This document shows, piece after piece, positions 45,600 to 57,560 of a DNA stretch of 64,000 nucleotides (position 1 is its first letter; each line of letters starts with the position of its first letter). The notes under the pieces are model-generated. The model searched no databases. It saw nothing but the letters and a program-made list of their open reading frames with translations, and had not been told where the DNA came from. The stretch is from the NCBI GenBank assembly GCA_026018925.1, contig JAKSZU010000009.1:33774583-33838582 (forward strand). The letters run 5' to 3'. Origin of the DNA: Tupaia tana (lineage: Eukaryota; Chordata; Mammalia; Scandentia; Tupaiidae). Made by a program: the position numbers and the translations under genes.

Positions 45600-46990
45600 T
45601 TTTAAGGGTGGGAAAACTGGGTCCTGGAGTTTTTAAGTGATTCTCCTTAGGGCACTCAGTCAACAGCAATTCTGAGATTAGAATCCTGAGCACCCGAACT
45701 CCCAGTTAGAGCTGTACAGCCTGGGGTAGAGGAAAGATTATCTTCTGAGCAGTGGACCTAAAACATCCATCGTGGGATGCTGTGACCCCCTAACTGGGGC
45801 TGCTGCAGAGGTCAATCCAGCTAAAGGCAAAACTGTGAGCAAGAAAAGCTTTGCTTTTGGTAAACTTTGTCCTTCCCTCTGAGCCTCTGCTCCTTGCCTC
45901 TGGTATGTGAAGCTGTAACTTCCACTTGTCTTACACATTGCCACTCTGTGGCCCAGGGCCTAGCTCTTGACCAACTGCCATGTGATTGTAGGTTGATGGA
46001 CATCAGTGGGTTAACTCCCGACGATGTGCATTTTGATAGGGATGGACCCTTTTGTGTCACTCCAATGAGTCGTGGTCATCTGGAGGAACTGGCCAGATTG
46101 GTGGGCCTCTCACATCATGATAGTCATCTTTTATTCTCAGAACAGAATTCAGGAGGGCCAAACTAAGAGTTCCGCAACAGGCACCTGACAGCTAATCAGG
46201 GAATAACCCCTGTAACTTATGTGCCACTCTGCTCTCTTTACCTGCAAAACTTCCTTGCTGTCCTAGAAGCAGTGTGGCTTATCATTTCAGATCAGAGGCC
46301 ACAGATGTTGGCTTTTTATTGAGGTCCATTTGTTGGTATCTAGGGGGCTCCATGTATTCTTTCTTGGCTCTGGGTAGCCCCCAGGAACCCAGGTGCTAGA
46401 AGAGATCCAATCCTGCAGGTCCTCCAGTGGCTGGGGGCCATCTCTTCATCCCATCTGCCACTGGCTCTCCTGAATCCGAGGCCTCTCTGTATGCCTAGCT
46501 GCACACTAGGAATAATGATGAACATGAAGTCTGGCTCTATGAGAGCTTCTTTGGGGAAGGCAAATTTGGTCTGTCAGAAAGCACTGGAAATGTGTAGCTG
46601 CAGTTTCTCAGCCTGCCAGCTCAGATCCACCTTTCACTCCTCATTGGAATTAAGTGTTTAATAAGTCATTAGAGATCCCCCATGGCATTTTGCTGCCTGC
46701 TCTCCTTCCCTTCCTCCCCATCTCCTATTTTTTCCCATTTTTCTTTTCCCCTAGTTTTAGGAGAAAAACTATTAACTCAAATTCCCTGGCAAGAGGCCCA
46801 ACCTAGGTATTGTATTTTTCTAACCTGTACTCACCCTGTGGCTTCTGCCCATTGTGCTTTCATTTATGGGATCAATAGAATTGATGGGTGCCATTGGAGT
46901 GGCAGGTTCCCAAAGGGGTGGGGGGAACTGTCCCAGGACCCCAGCCTTACCCTCTGCAAGAGGTAGAGTTGAGGAGAGGCTGGCTTTCAG
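45600..46990. other. No recognised gene
   Basis: Contains a 99-codon frame at 45867-46166 without a known domain, overlapped by antisense frames. No repeat recognised over about 1.4 kb. Confidence 0.35.
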
Positions 46991-47160
46991 GCAATTTCTT
47001 TTTCTTTCTTTTTTTTTTTTTTTTGAAAAGCACTCATCATTTTAATTCTTTTGCCAAATTAAAAACATCTTAACATAATGTATTATTTAAATTTGATGCT
47101 TTCCCTTCTATGGGATACAATAACAATGATAAGACTGTTAGGTTGAATAAACTCTTTTCT

Positions 47161-47446
47161 TCTTCTTTTTTATAATGTTTTTTTTTTTTTTTTGAGAGGC
47201 TTTTGCTATAGGGCACGTGCGCTCACCAGACAGAGAGACAGAGAGACAGAAAGTGAGAAATCACCCCCCCCCAGGGGGGATGGCCACGCCGCAGTCCCTT
47301 CTCCTCCATTCTCCTCTCGGGATCTTGGGCGGGCACGCATGCACATGCGTCTGGTGTGAATTTAAGCCACCGGGTCCAGGACTCGAACCGCGGTCGCCTA
47401 CATGGGAGTCCAGCGATATAGCCATTACGCTAACTGCTGGTCCCAT
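47161..47446 (-). mobile_element. Young tRNA-derived SINE
   Basis: TSD ACTCTTTTCT at 47151-47160 and 47447-47456. The CpG-rich head (GACTCGAACCGCGGTCGCC) is intact. Confidence 0.95.
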
Positions 47447-47497
47447 ACTCTTTTCTATGCTTACCAGTTTAATTAAAATTTCTTTCAACTTCAACCA

Positions 47498-47553
47498 CAT
47501 AATCAGCCATGTGAGATTCAGTCACCTTAACTACCACTTCATAGGCTGACCTA
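47498..47553 (-). mobile_element. Head fragment of an older tRNA SINE
   Basis: AATCAGCCATGTGAGATTCA and CTTAACTACCACTTC match the SINE head. The young SINE at 47161 may have split an older copy whose poly(T) is near 47012-47025. Confidence 0.5.
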
Positions 47554-47571
47554 ACATGATAGCTTTTTAAA

Positions 47572-47808
47572 AATTTAATTTATTTCTTCCATGAGAGAGA
47601 GAGAGACAATAAGAGATGGTCCAAAAGAGAGTGGCATCACCAGCACGGTCTTCACATGGTGTTCCATTGCCAGCCTCAGCCAGCTAGGATCACGGATATG
47701 CTTATGTGCATCTAGTGTACACAGGAAGGTTTGGGCATGCAAACCCAGGATCTTCCCATATGGCGTCAGCATTGCGGGGTGTTGCATTACTGCTGCACAA
47801 CCATGACA
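47572..47808 (-). mobile_element. Composite tRNA/7SL SINE
   Basis: The minus strand gives the head AGCAGTAATGCAACACC, B-box-like GGGTTTGCATGCC, a 7SL-like CCGTGATCCTAGCTGGCTG and a CT tract ending TCATGGAAGAAATAAAT, as in the 12.0, 17.7 and 61.2 kb copies. Confidence 0.72.
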
Positions 47809-47814
47809 CAAATA

Positions 47815-47995
47815 ATGTGATGTTTAGATACATGTTTACATTGTGGAATGAGTAAGTCAAGTCAATGAGCATATCCATCATCTCAAATACGTATTTTCTT
47901 GTACACTGGTTTCTTTTAAATCCTTTGGAAGCCCATTTTTCTTTTGTGCCAACTTTAACATTTTTGGTGTTCTTCCACTGATTTCTTAAATAGTA
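47815..47995 (-). mobile_element. Old L1M 3'UTR fragment
   Basis: GAGCATATCCATCATCTCAA and surrounding text are typical of old L1 3'UTR read antisense. Confidence 0.5.
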
Positions 47996-48425
47996 CAATA
48001 TTTTGTTGTTTGTTATTTCTGGAAATTAGTAGTTAAAACATAATATGCAGTTTGGTTGCTTTGGTCAATTCCTAATTGATGTTCTGCTTTAATATTCTTT
48101 TAGCTTTTTAAACCAAACTCATTCTTTCTTCACAATTTCATAGTTATGGTTACCAGATACCAAGTGTGAGGAGCTAATCATACAATACATTATAATCATC
48201 CCCTCTTGGTACCTTTACTATTATTCTGTCACTTTAAATGGTTTCGCTCTTTCATGAAATCTTTGGTAGCTATTAAAGTCACCCATCCAATACAATTTGC
48301 TGTGAACTTTATAAATCACTGGAAGAAAATAGTTTCAGTGAATTGACTTACTTTCAGAAAGCCAAGTTAGGTTCGAGAAAGACCTGCTATTTGTTTACTT
48401 TAAATACATATGCTAACATTAACTC

Positions 48426-48660
48426 AGAGGTTCTCAAGTCGGGCTTGGGGTTGGAGTCGGGGACAATTTTACTTCCCAGGGAACATTTGGCAATGTCTGG
48501 AGACATTTTTGGTTGTCAGAACTGGGGACAAGGTATACTACTGACATCTAGTGGGTAGAGAGACCAGGGATGCCTCTAAATATCCAGTGAGGCCCAGGAA
48601 GAGTCCCACTCCACAAAGAATTTTTGTGCCCCAAATAGTGCTGAGATTGAGGTACCCTGC
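48426..48660 (+). mobile_element. Non-autonomous hAT-type DNA transposon relic
   Basis: Terminal GAGGTTCTCAAGTC and GAGATTGAGGTACCCTG are imperfect inverted ends. The interior (GGAACATTTGGCAATGTCTG, GACATTTTTGGTTGTCAGA) is a well-known mammal-wide DNA repeat. The exact family is not named here. Confidence 0.6.
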
Positions 48661-48930
48661 CTTAAATCAATAACATTTTGCCAAAGTAGAAGTCTAAGGA
48701 GTACCAACCCTGAGAATATTGAGACCAGCACTGTCCAATATAAGTTTCTGTGATAATAGAAATGATCTCTGTCTATGCCGTCCAATCTAAGAGCCACTAG
48801 CCACATGTGGCTATTGAGCACTGGCAAGGTGGCTAGTGTGACTGAGGAGCTGAGGACAGTCATATGTCATTTAATGATGAGAAATGTGTTGTTAGGTGAT
48901 TTCATTACTGCATTACTGTGAACCATAGTA

Positions 48931-49341
<411 letters not shown>

Positions 49342-49534
49342 TGTATTATAATCCTGTGGGATCACTGTTGTCTATCCATTGTTGACCAAAATGTTGTCAT
49401 GCAGCACATGACTGCATGTAACTTAATAATTTTTTCAATTAATATAAAGTTCAATAGCCACATATGGCTAGTGGCTTCCATATTGGACTCAACTTTAGAA
49501 GCACTGTAGTTGGGAGCATAATGTTTGCTTTGTA

Positions 49535-49990
49535 TCCACTGTCTACCATATTTTAGCTTCATAGCCTTCTGAGTCTCAGTTTCCTCATCTGGGCATCTGG
49601 AAATGATAATGGGACCTACTGGGACCAGCAGATGGTGCATTGATTACTTCACTGGACTCCCACATGGCCGACTGTGGTTCAAGTCCCAGACCTGGCAGCT
49701 TGAAACTCATGCCACGTGCATTTGCATGTGTACAAAATGCTGAGAGGAAAATGGAGGAAAAGGGATTGCAGAATGGCCATCCACCCTGGGGGAGTGATTT
49801 CTAGCTTTCTGTCTCTCTGTCTCTCTCTGTCTGGTGAGTGTGCACGCCCTACAGCAAAAATCTCTCTAAAAAAAAATGGAACCTACTCTTCAGCATTGTG
49901 AATACTAAATGAAACAATGCATGGGAAATAAAGCATGTAGCACAGTGCCCAGCACAGTAAGCATTTGAAAGGTGTTAACAATTATCAGCA
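49535..49990 (+). mobile_element. MIR relic split by a SINE
   Basis: CTGAGTCTCAGTTTCCTCATC before and TGTAGCACAGTGCCCAGCAC after the SINE are the MIR core and 3' part. Confidence 0.7.
49621..49874 (+). mobile_element. tRNA-derived SINE inserted in the MIR
   Basis: TSD AATGGGACCTACT (49608-49620) and AATGGAACCTACT (49875-49887). Long form. Confidence 0.94.
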
Positions 49991-50135
49991 GAGATTTGTG
50001 GATAGCATAGTAATTGCATCATGTAGATGGGGATCCAGGCTGGCTGCGACTGGGGTTAGGATCATGGTGTGAAGATCCTATTGGGGCTCTCTCTCTCTTG
50101 CTTTTTGTTAGAAGGAATATAAATATGTAAACTTA
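49990..50135 (+). mobile_element. Composite tRNA/7SL SINE, internally deleted
   Basis: Only AGCATAGTAATTGCATCATG of the head and GTTAGGATCATGGTGTGAAG of the body remain. It ends with the CT tract and AGAAGGAATATAAATATG. Confidence 0.5.
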
Positions 50136-50418
50136 TAAGCAAAAACAAAGAACAACAACAAAAGAAGGCCTGCCTTGGACTATTATTTAAAGGCCACTTA
50201 GAGGTGGAGCTCTAACTCCTAGCCCTCATAGCACTGCTATAGGCATGCCTCACCACCCCATGTATCTTTGGAACTTGGTGTTCTCAGCTGTAAAGTGGTA
50301 ATGATAAAAATGAAAATTATAATAATGCCATGTCCCTAGCTGCCTATGTCAGAATTGTCAGGATGTGGACATGCTTTGAAGAGTACAAAGACCTCTGTAA
50401 GTGGGAGATTTATGCTGT

Positions 50419-50601
50419 GGGGATCAGCAGGTGGTGCGGTGGTTAAGGCACTGGATTCCCACTTGGCCAATCGCAATTTGAGTCCCAAATCTGGCTGCTT
50501 GATTATGGGGTGGCCATCTTCCCTGGGGGGTGATTTCTCACTTTCTGTCTCTCTGGCAAGCACAAGCACCCTATAGCAAAAATCTCTTCAAAAGAAAAAA
50601 T
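50419..50601 (+). mobile_element. tRNA-derived SINE with a private internal deletion
   Basis: The head through GGCTGCTTGA is joined directly to TTATGGGGTGGCCATCTTCC, losing about 70 bp of body. The break differs from that of the short form. Confidence 0.88.
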
Positions 50602-51034
50602 TGTGCTATGAGTTTACACACAGCAGTGCCTCTGCCCAGACTTAGTGCAAAAGTCCTGCCTTGGTAAAATTGCCTGAAATCCAGGATGAGAGTGTCTGAA
50701 TTAAGGAGATTATGCTGAAAAGCAGCCGAAAACTAGGAGCTTCTCACAATGTCAGGTCCTGTTGTGTTGATCACCCAGCCAGTAGTGTGGCAGGAGAGCC
50801 CAGGCACTGCTTTAAAGATGCATCAAAGCTTTGCATTTGGGGTTGGGAAACCACAGCACTGGATGGAACAGCCTGTCTCCCAGGCTTCTAATGAAGGAAC
50901 AAGGCATCTGGCCCAAAGCGAGAGAAGAGGGTCCCTCACAGCAGCTTACAGTGTGCCCAAGGGATCAGCCACCCTGGTAGAGTATCTGGATTGAGAGATA
51001 CACATTCACATACGCTGAAAATATTTTGGCACCA

Positions 51035-51250
51035 TATAGGAAAAAGAGCATGGAACTTTGGAGTCAAACATGGGTTTGAATCCTCACAATGCTACTTACC
51101 AGCTGTGTGGCCATGGATGAATGCTTTAACCTTTCTGAGCCTTTGTTTTCTCATCTGTAAAATGGAGAGGATTCCTGCATCACATAGTAGTCACAAAAAT
51201 TAAACCAGATAACTGGTAGGTACACATAGGTTATCCTCAATAAACAAGAG
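51035..51250 (+). mobile_element. MIR SINE relic
   Basis: GGGTTTGAATCCTCACAATG, ACCAGCTGTGTGGCC and TCATCTGTAAAATGGAGAGG are textbook MIR text. Confidence 0.75.
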
Positions 51251-51477
51251 TTTCCTTGTCATCTAATGTGCATAGAGTAACCATTAACCAACTAATTAGC
51301 GATGGTATCGGTTCTGTTCCTCTGGGATGAAAACAGAAAATGAAAGTTCCTATTGTCGGCATAGAAAAACCACCTAGCTCTTTTTCTTTTCTTTCTTTTT
51401 CTCTCTCTTTTTCTTTTTCTTTCTTTCATTCTTTCCTTTCCTTTCTTTCTTTCTTTTTCTTTATTTGTCATTTCTTT

Positions 51478-52737
51478 TTAAAAACATATATATATGCATT
51501 TATTATTTGCATTTAATCACTGTACATCTTTACAGTGTACAACATGGTTTTTCCTTGCATGAATACAGTGCATATCAGTACAACAAAGACATTACCATAC
51601 AGCAGATAACTTTTCATTTTTGTGTCATTTAATGTATTGTTTGCTTTAATCCCTGTTCCCCTCCCTCTCTCCCCCTATTACCTACTCCCTTTCCCTTCCC
51701 TTACTATCTCTAGTATCTACAGTTATTCTCCCTGCTATTATACCTTCCAATCTTTCAATTTCTACTATAGAGTACAGACATTCCGTATATATTGAGCAGG
51801 GACATACAAAGTCTGTCTTTCATAGTCTGACTTGCTTCACTTGCATTAAATCTTCCATATTTATCCACTTCGTATCAAATGTCAGGGTCTCATTGTTGTT
51901 TATGGCTAAGTAGTATTCCATAGAGTACATATGCCACATTTTTTCATTCTGCTCGTCTATTTTTGGACATTTGGGTTGATTCCATTTGCTAGCAAGTGTA
52001 AATAATGCTGCAATAAACATGGATGTGCAAGTGTTTTTCTGACTGAGAGTTTCCCTATCCTTTGAGTAAATACCTAAGAGTGGAATTATTAGGTCATACG
52101 GTAGTTCTGTTTGTAGGTTTCTGAGGAATCTACAGATTATTCTCCACAGTGGTTATACTAACTTACATTCCCACCAACAGTGTAGGACAGTTCCCTTTTC
52201 ATCAAAGCCCTGCCAGCATTTATCATTCTTTATTTTTTTAATTTCAGCCATTCTGACTGGGGTTAAGTGGTATTTAAATGTGGTTGTGATTTGCATTTCC
52301 CTTATGATAAGAGATGTTGAGCATGTTTTCATATGCTTTTTGGCCATTTGTATGTCTTCCTTGGAGAGTTGTCTCTTCAGCTCATTTTACCATCTTTTAA
52401 TTGGATTAATTTCTTTTTTCTTTTTTCTTTTTTTTTACAGGTAAGCTGCTGAGTTCCTTGTATATTCTGGTTATCAGTCCCTTAACTGAGGTATAGTTTG
52501 CAAATATATTCTCCCACTTTGAGGGTTGTCTCCTCACTCTAGTTATTGTTTCTTTTGCTGTGCAGAAGCTTTTTAGCCTAATGTAGGCCCATTTGTCTAG
52601 GTTCGGGACTATTGCCTGTGCTTTGGAGGTCTTCTTAAAGAAGTGCTTGCCTACTTCGAGGTCTCCAAGAGTTTCCCTGTGTTTTCCACCAGTAGTTTAT
52701 AGTTTGGGGTTTTATATTTAGATCATTAATTATTTTG
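51478..52737 (-). mobile_element. Composite L1, piece A: ORF2 C-terminal region and 3'UTR
   Basis: The minus strand gives ORF2 text to the C-terminus ([25 protein letters not shown], then WWECKLV, WNQPKCPKIDEQNEKMWHMYSMEYYLAI, TLTFDTKWINMEDLMQ) and the 3'UTR to about 51478. The CT-rich tract at 51380-51475 lies beyond. ORF2 upstream of about 52737 is missing. Confidence 0.9.
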
Positions 52738-52740
52738 AGT

Positions 52741-52988
52741 CTTTTTTTTTTGAGAGGTTTTTTTTTTTTTCTATAGGTTGTGTACACTTACCAGAGAGAC
52801 AGAAAGCAAAGCAAGAAATCACCCCCCAGGGGGATGGCCTCATTGCAATCCATCCATTCTCCTCTCGGGATTTTGGGAACACATGCACACATGCCTGGCA
52901 TGATTTTAAGCTGCTGGATCTGGGACTCAAACCATGGTCGACTAGATAGGATTCCAGTGACATAACCATTACACCATCTGCTAGTCCC
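52741..52988 (-). mobile_element. tRNA-derived SINE at the L1 deletion junction
   Basis: Long form. It lies exactly where L1 ORF2 sequence (left) meets ORF1 N-terminal sequence (right). No clean TSD was found, as expected if one flank was later deleted. Confidence 0.88.
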
Positions 52989-52994
52989 TCAAGA

Positions 52995-53886
52995 GAGGTT
53001 TTGACTTCCTTTATTACAGTCTTCATCTCTACAATTCTGTTTGATTCTTTTTTAGATGTCTATTATTTCTTTAAAATTATGAAAGGAATTCCTCATCTCC
53101 TGGAGCTCATTGGATCTTTTCTCTTGATCTTGTTGAGTTTGTTGTCTCTTTTCTCTTGCATCTCATTTAGTTTTGTCACTATAAATATTCTGAATTGTTT
53201 ATCTGACATGTCCACGAGTTCCATATTATTGTCTCTGGATGATAAAGAATTGATGTTTTCCCTTGGAGAAGAGATATTTTCTTGGTTTCTCATATTTCTT
53301 GTGCCTCTGTGATAGTTTCTAGCCATCAGGTGAATTTTATGTTTCTTCCTAAATTCTTCAAGTTAGTTCTGAGTGTTCAGAGGGTAGCAGGAGGCGATTG
53401 CGATCTCTCTGCTGTTCTACCTCCCTGATGCTCACTCAGCAACCTGCACTGTTGTCTCTGGACTTGGATAATTCAAAGTCCTCTCAGTTTCTAGAAGACA
53501 GGTGCACTTGGGGCTGAGCTGCTGTGCTTCAAATGAGGAAGAGAGAAGGGGTCATGGGGCCCATGTTGCATGCTGTGTGCTTCAGGAAATGCTGAAGTCT
53601 GAGAATTCAGAGGTGCAGTGGGGGATGAGCCACAGTTTCTCTCTAACTCTGTGTTCCTGCCTCTAAGTGCAACCAGGCCTGTTGCTGGGGCAGATATACT
53701 AATAGTGCAGGGACTGGGGCAAGACGGTCTTCTCCAAGTCCCAATGAACACACCTGAGAGTTGCAAGGTGTGTGGGGGAGAGGATGAGCCATGCTCTGCA
53801 GCACCCCTCCCAGCCACAAACGGCTCACAGTGCAGCAAATCTGTCTTGAGTGGATGTCCCAATGGCACAGGGACCAGGGCAAGACC
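52995..53886 (-). mobile_element. Composite L1, piece A: ORF1 start and monomeric 5'UTR
   Basis: ORF1 N-terminus at 53093-53326 on the minus strand (MARNYHRGTRNMRNQENISS, then MSDKQFRIFIVTKLNEMQEKRD). The 5'UTR at 53327-53886 holds tandem units starting CTGAGTGTTC (53369), CTGAGAATTC (53599) and CTGAGAGTTG (53753). Confidence 0.85.
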
Positions 53887-55165
53887 CATCTTTCATATTT
53901 CAATGCCTTAAATATAGCTTCCCATTCTTTCCTTGCTTTCATTGTTTCTGCTGAGAGGTCCAATGTTAGCCTGATGGGATAACCTTTGTAAGTAACTTTA
54001 CATTTTTCTCTTGCCATTTTTAGACTCTTATCTTTATCTGTGATTTTGGCCAACCTGGCTATGTTGTCCTGTGGAGAGGATCTTCTTGGTTTGATTCTAC
54101 TTGTGCTCCTTTGTATTTCTTGGATCCTGATGTTTGAATGCTTCTCTAGGTTTGGTAAGTTTTCTTCCAGGATTCCAAAGAATAGATTATCAATGTCATT
54201 ATTAGATTCTTCACCTGGGATACCAGTTATTCAGATGTTTGGGCATTTCATAGTATCTAGTATTTCCCATATATTATCCTCATTTGGCAAGGAAGGGTTA
54301 TTTTTTCATTCTTTTTGGTGATTTTTTTTTCTAGGTCAGAGGTTTTGTTCTCTAGATCTGAGATTTGATGTTCTTCATGATCTAATCTGTTTTTAATACT
54401 TTCAAGGGAGGTTTTGGTTCCCTGTTTTACAGCCTTCATCTCTAACTGTTCCGTCTGATTCTTTTTTATGGTGTCCATTTCTTCTTTCAAATCCTGGAAG
54501 GACTTTCTCATCTCCTGGAGTTTATTTTCTCTTTTCTCTTTTCTCTTGCATCTTATTTAGTTTTGTCACTGAATATTCTGAATTGTTTATCTGACATTTC
54601 TATGAGTTCTGTTGTGCTGTCTGTGAGTGATGAAGAGTTGTTCTTTTACCTTGAGAGAGAGATATATTCTTGGTTTCTCATATTTCTTTTGCCTCTGTGC
54701 TGATTTCTGGTCATCTGACAGATTATACATTTCTTCATAATTTCTTGAAGTTAATTCTGTAATGTCAGGGGTAAAGATGCACTCTACTTCTCTGGTGTGT
54801 CCTTCAAAGAGGGTCTCATGTTCCGATCAGAGAATGGTGTATGTAGCCAGCTCTAGGTGCTTTTCCTCCCCAGGATCTCAGGACCACGTGTACCTGGGGC
54901 TAAGCTGGAGGATGTAGCTGAGTGTTCAAAGGCAAGTGGGAGGAGGTGAGCTGTGGTCTTTCTGCAGCTCTGTCTCCCTGATGCTCACCCTGAAACCTGC
55001 ACCATCTTCACTAGTACCGGATATTCCAATGGTGCAGCAGGTGGGGAAGGGTAGGACCCTCCAGATCCCAGTTAACACATCTGAGAATTCAAAGGCATGT
55101 GGAGGTGAGCCACAGTCTCTCTGTAGCTCTTTCTCCCTGACACTCACCCTGAAACCTGTCACATC
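53887..55165 (-). mobile_element. Composite L1, piece B: ORF1 and monomeric 5'UTR
   Basis: ORF1 C-terminal part at 53890-54053 (MAKITDKDKSLKMAREKCKV), coiled coil at 54257-54511 (MRKSFQDLKEEMDTIKKNQ, then LENKTSDLEKK heptads) and a degraded N-terminus to about 54735. The 5'UTR has monomers starting CTGAGTGTTC (54919) and CTGAGAATTC (55081), about 160 bp apart. No ORF2 follows. Piece A's 5'UTR begins instead. Confidence 0.85.
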
Positions 55166-56690
55166 TTTCATCTTGAAGTCTATTTTGTTTGATATCAGTA
55201 TCACAACTCCAGCCTTTTTTTGGGTTTCCATTTGCATAAAATATCTTTTTCCAGTCTTTCACTTTTAGTCTATGTATGTCTTTATCAGTTAGATGCACTT
55301 TTTTTGTAAACAGCACGTAGATAGCTTCTATTTTTTTTAAAATCCATTCAGCCAGTCTGTGTCTTTTAATAGGAGAATTTAATCTATTAGCATTCAATGT
55401 TATTGTTGATATTGGTGGACTTATCCCTGTCATTTTGTTAGGCATTTTCTTGGTTGTTTTTTGTTCTTGTATTTCTGTTTGTCTCTCTAGTTTTCCTGAT
55501 ACGAGACTCCCTTCGGTACTTCTCATAGAGCTGGTCTAGTATTAGTGAATGCTTTCACTTTTGTTTATCTGAGAATACTTTTATTTGTTCTTCCCATTTG
55601 AAGGATAATATCACTGGATATAGTATTTTTGGTTGAAATTATTTTTCTTTTAATGTTTTAAATATGTGTTCACATTCTTTCCTTGCCTGCACTGTTTCAG
55701 TTGAGAGGTCTTGATGTTAGCCTAATGGGATAACCTTTATAAGTAACTTGATGTTTCTCTCTTACCATTTTCAGAATATTGTCTTTTTTTTTTTATTTTT
55801 ACCAATCTGCCTATGATGTGCTGGAGGGCAGAGGATCTTTTTATGTTGATTCTATTTGGATTTCTTTTTATTTCTTGGGCCTGAATTTCTCCATGTTTCT
55901 CTAGATTTGGAAAGTTTTCAGATAGTATTTCATGAAATAAGTTTTCCTTGCCTTTAGCAGCTTCTTCGCCTTCTGGAATATCTATTATACAGATATTTGG
56001 GTGTTTCACAGTGTCAAGAATTTCCTGTATATTAACCTCATGGGGGGTATTTTTTCATTCTTTCTGGTGGTCTGATCTTTTGGAGACTTTGTCTTCAAGG
56101 TCAGAAATTCTTTCTTCTGCATGGTCCAATCTGCTGTTAATGCTTTCTAGGGAGATTTAAATTTTTTGTATTGTATTCTTCATTTATAGAAGTTCTGTTT
56201 GATTCTCTTTTAGGGTATGTGTCTCTTTACAGAATTCCTCTTTAATGTCCTAGAATGATTTTCTCATCTCGTAGAATTGATTGTCTGTTTTCTCTTGAAT
56301 CTCATTGAGTTTTGTCATTATGAATGTTTGGAATTTTTTCCTCAAATTTCTATGAATTCCTTTGTGCTGTACATCATTGATGAGGAGCTACTGTGCTCAC
56401 CTGTTACCCCCTTGTTTTCTCATGTTTCTTCAAGATCTATGCTGGTTTTTGGTTATGTGATGCAATATTCACTTTTTCCTATTTATTGGCATAGATTCAG
56501 AGGAGGCCTGCTGAGACCAGGCCCAAATGGCCCAGTGGGGGGATTGAACCCATGCAGCAAGGAGCACTCAGTGGATGGAGTGCCATGAGTTCCAAAGATA
56601 ATCCCAGGAGGTTGGGGTGCACTCAATAGAAGAGGCCTGCTGAGACCAAGCCTAAGTGTCCCAGTGGCTGGGTTGACCCCCATCTAACCC
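55166..56690 (-). mobile_element. Composite L1, piece C: start of ORF2, ORF1 and a different 5'UTR
   Basis: ORF2 endonuclease N-terminus at 55166-55420 (LNSPIKRHRLAEWILKK, HLTDKDIHRLKVKDWKKIF). ORF1 at about 55560-56335 (IIDIPEGEEAAKGKENLFHE in the middle). The 5'UTR at 56336-56690 has a repeat AGGCCTGCTGAGACCA at 56504 and 56633, a unit of 129 bp unlike the units in A and B. Confidence 0.85.
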
Positions 56691-56699
56691 TTTCTTGAG

Positions 56700-57230
56700 A
56701 AAAGGAAAGTGGGAAGGATTCTCCTTGCTGTCCCACACCATGTCCAAAAGAGCAGTCTGAATTGCTTAGGAACCATCTAGGGTGAAGGATAAAGCACAGA
56801 GGTCTGGATTGTCACAAACAACCATTAATGATAAGCCTGAGCAGCCTCCCTGGAGCTTGGATGTTTCCCTAAAGAAGTCACCCCACTCTGTGTACCCAGA
56901 GAGAGGCTTTCTAAGGACAGTGCATTTCCCAGAAGTCTACAATTTAAACTCAAATCATATGTGTGGCTGGTTGATTCAGTAGTGGTTCATGAACCAAGAA
57001 CACAGGCTGGCTTTGCCCTCACATAGCCAGCCCAATGCAGATAACCATTTTACAAAACTGCTACTCACTAGGGGGCTGCTGGAGAGAGTACGAACAGCTA
57101 CATGAGGTCTCACCTCATACTTCTGGGAAACTGATGGTAGTCAGGGGACATAGGCAATTAACACCATGGAAGAAAGCCTTCCCAAGGAGAAGGGAAGTTA
57201 ATAATAATGATGATGATGGGGGGGAATAAT
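56700..57230. other. No recognised feature
   Basis: No repeat or gene seen. A small (AAT/GAT)n patch lies at 57200-57240. Confidence 0.35.
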
Positions 57231-57239
57231 AATAATAGT

Positions 57240-57560
57240 ATCAACTGTTCACTATGTGTTATGCCCATGCCAAGAGCTTTATAAGAATTAGTTCACCAAA
57301 TTGTCAATGACAGCAGGGCCATTTTCTTTTTTTGAGCACTACAATGAACTCTTCTTACCACGTAGTATGTGCTCAATAAACAGTTATTGATTGAATGAGT
57401 TCTCACAGTTAACTTATGGTAAAGGTACTATGCTTAGCCCCACTTAACAGACAAGGGAATTTAGGTTTGGAAGAGTTCAGTGTCTTTCCTAAGAACCCCT
57501 AGTACTCAGCAAGAACCAGGATTCAAACCCAGATTTTTCCAACTCCATAACCTAACCCTT
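57240..57560 (+). mobile_element. MIR-like relic
   Basis: TTCACTATGTGTTATGCCC, CCCCACTTAACAGACAAGGG and ACCAGGATTCAAACCCAG follow MIR order, with an insertion of about 80 bp in the middle. Confidence 0.6.

Noticed and set aside
45867..46166. 99-codon frame, possible exon
   Set aside because: No domain recognised, no convincing splice sites in frame, and similar-length antisense frames overlap.
51380..51475. CT-rich tract as a regulatory polypyrimidine element
   Set aside because: It adjoins an L1 3' end and looks like simple-sequence expansion next to the insertion.
53491..53911. 132- and 97-codon frames, possible gene
   Set aside because: They fall in the tandem L1 5'UTR monomers. Repeats with balanced composition keep frames open by chance.
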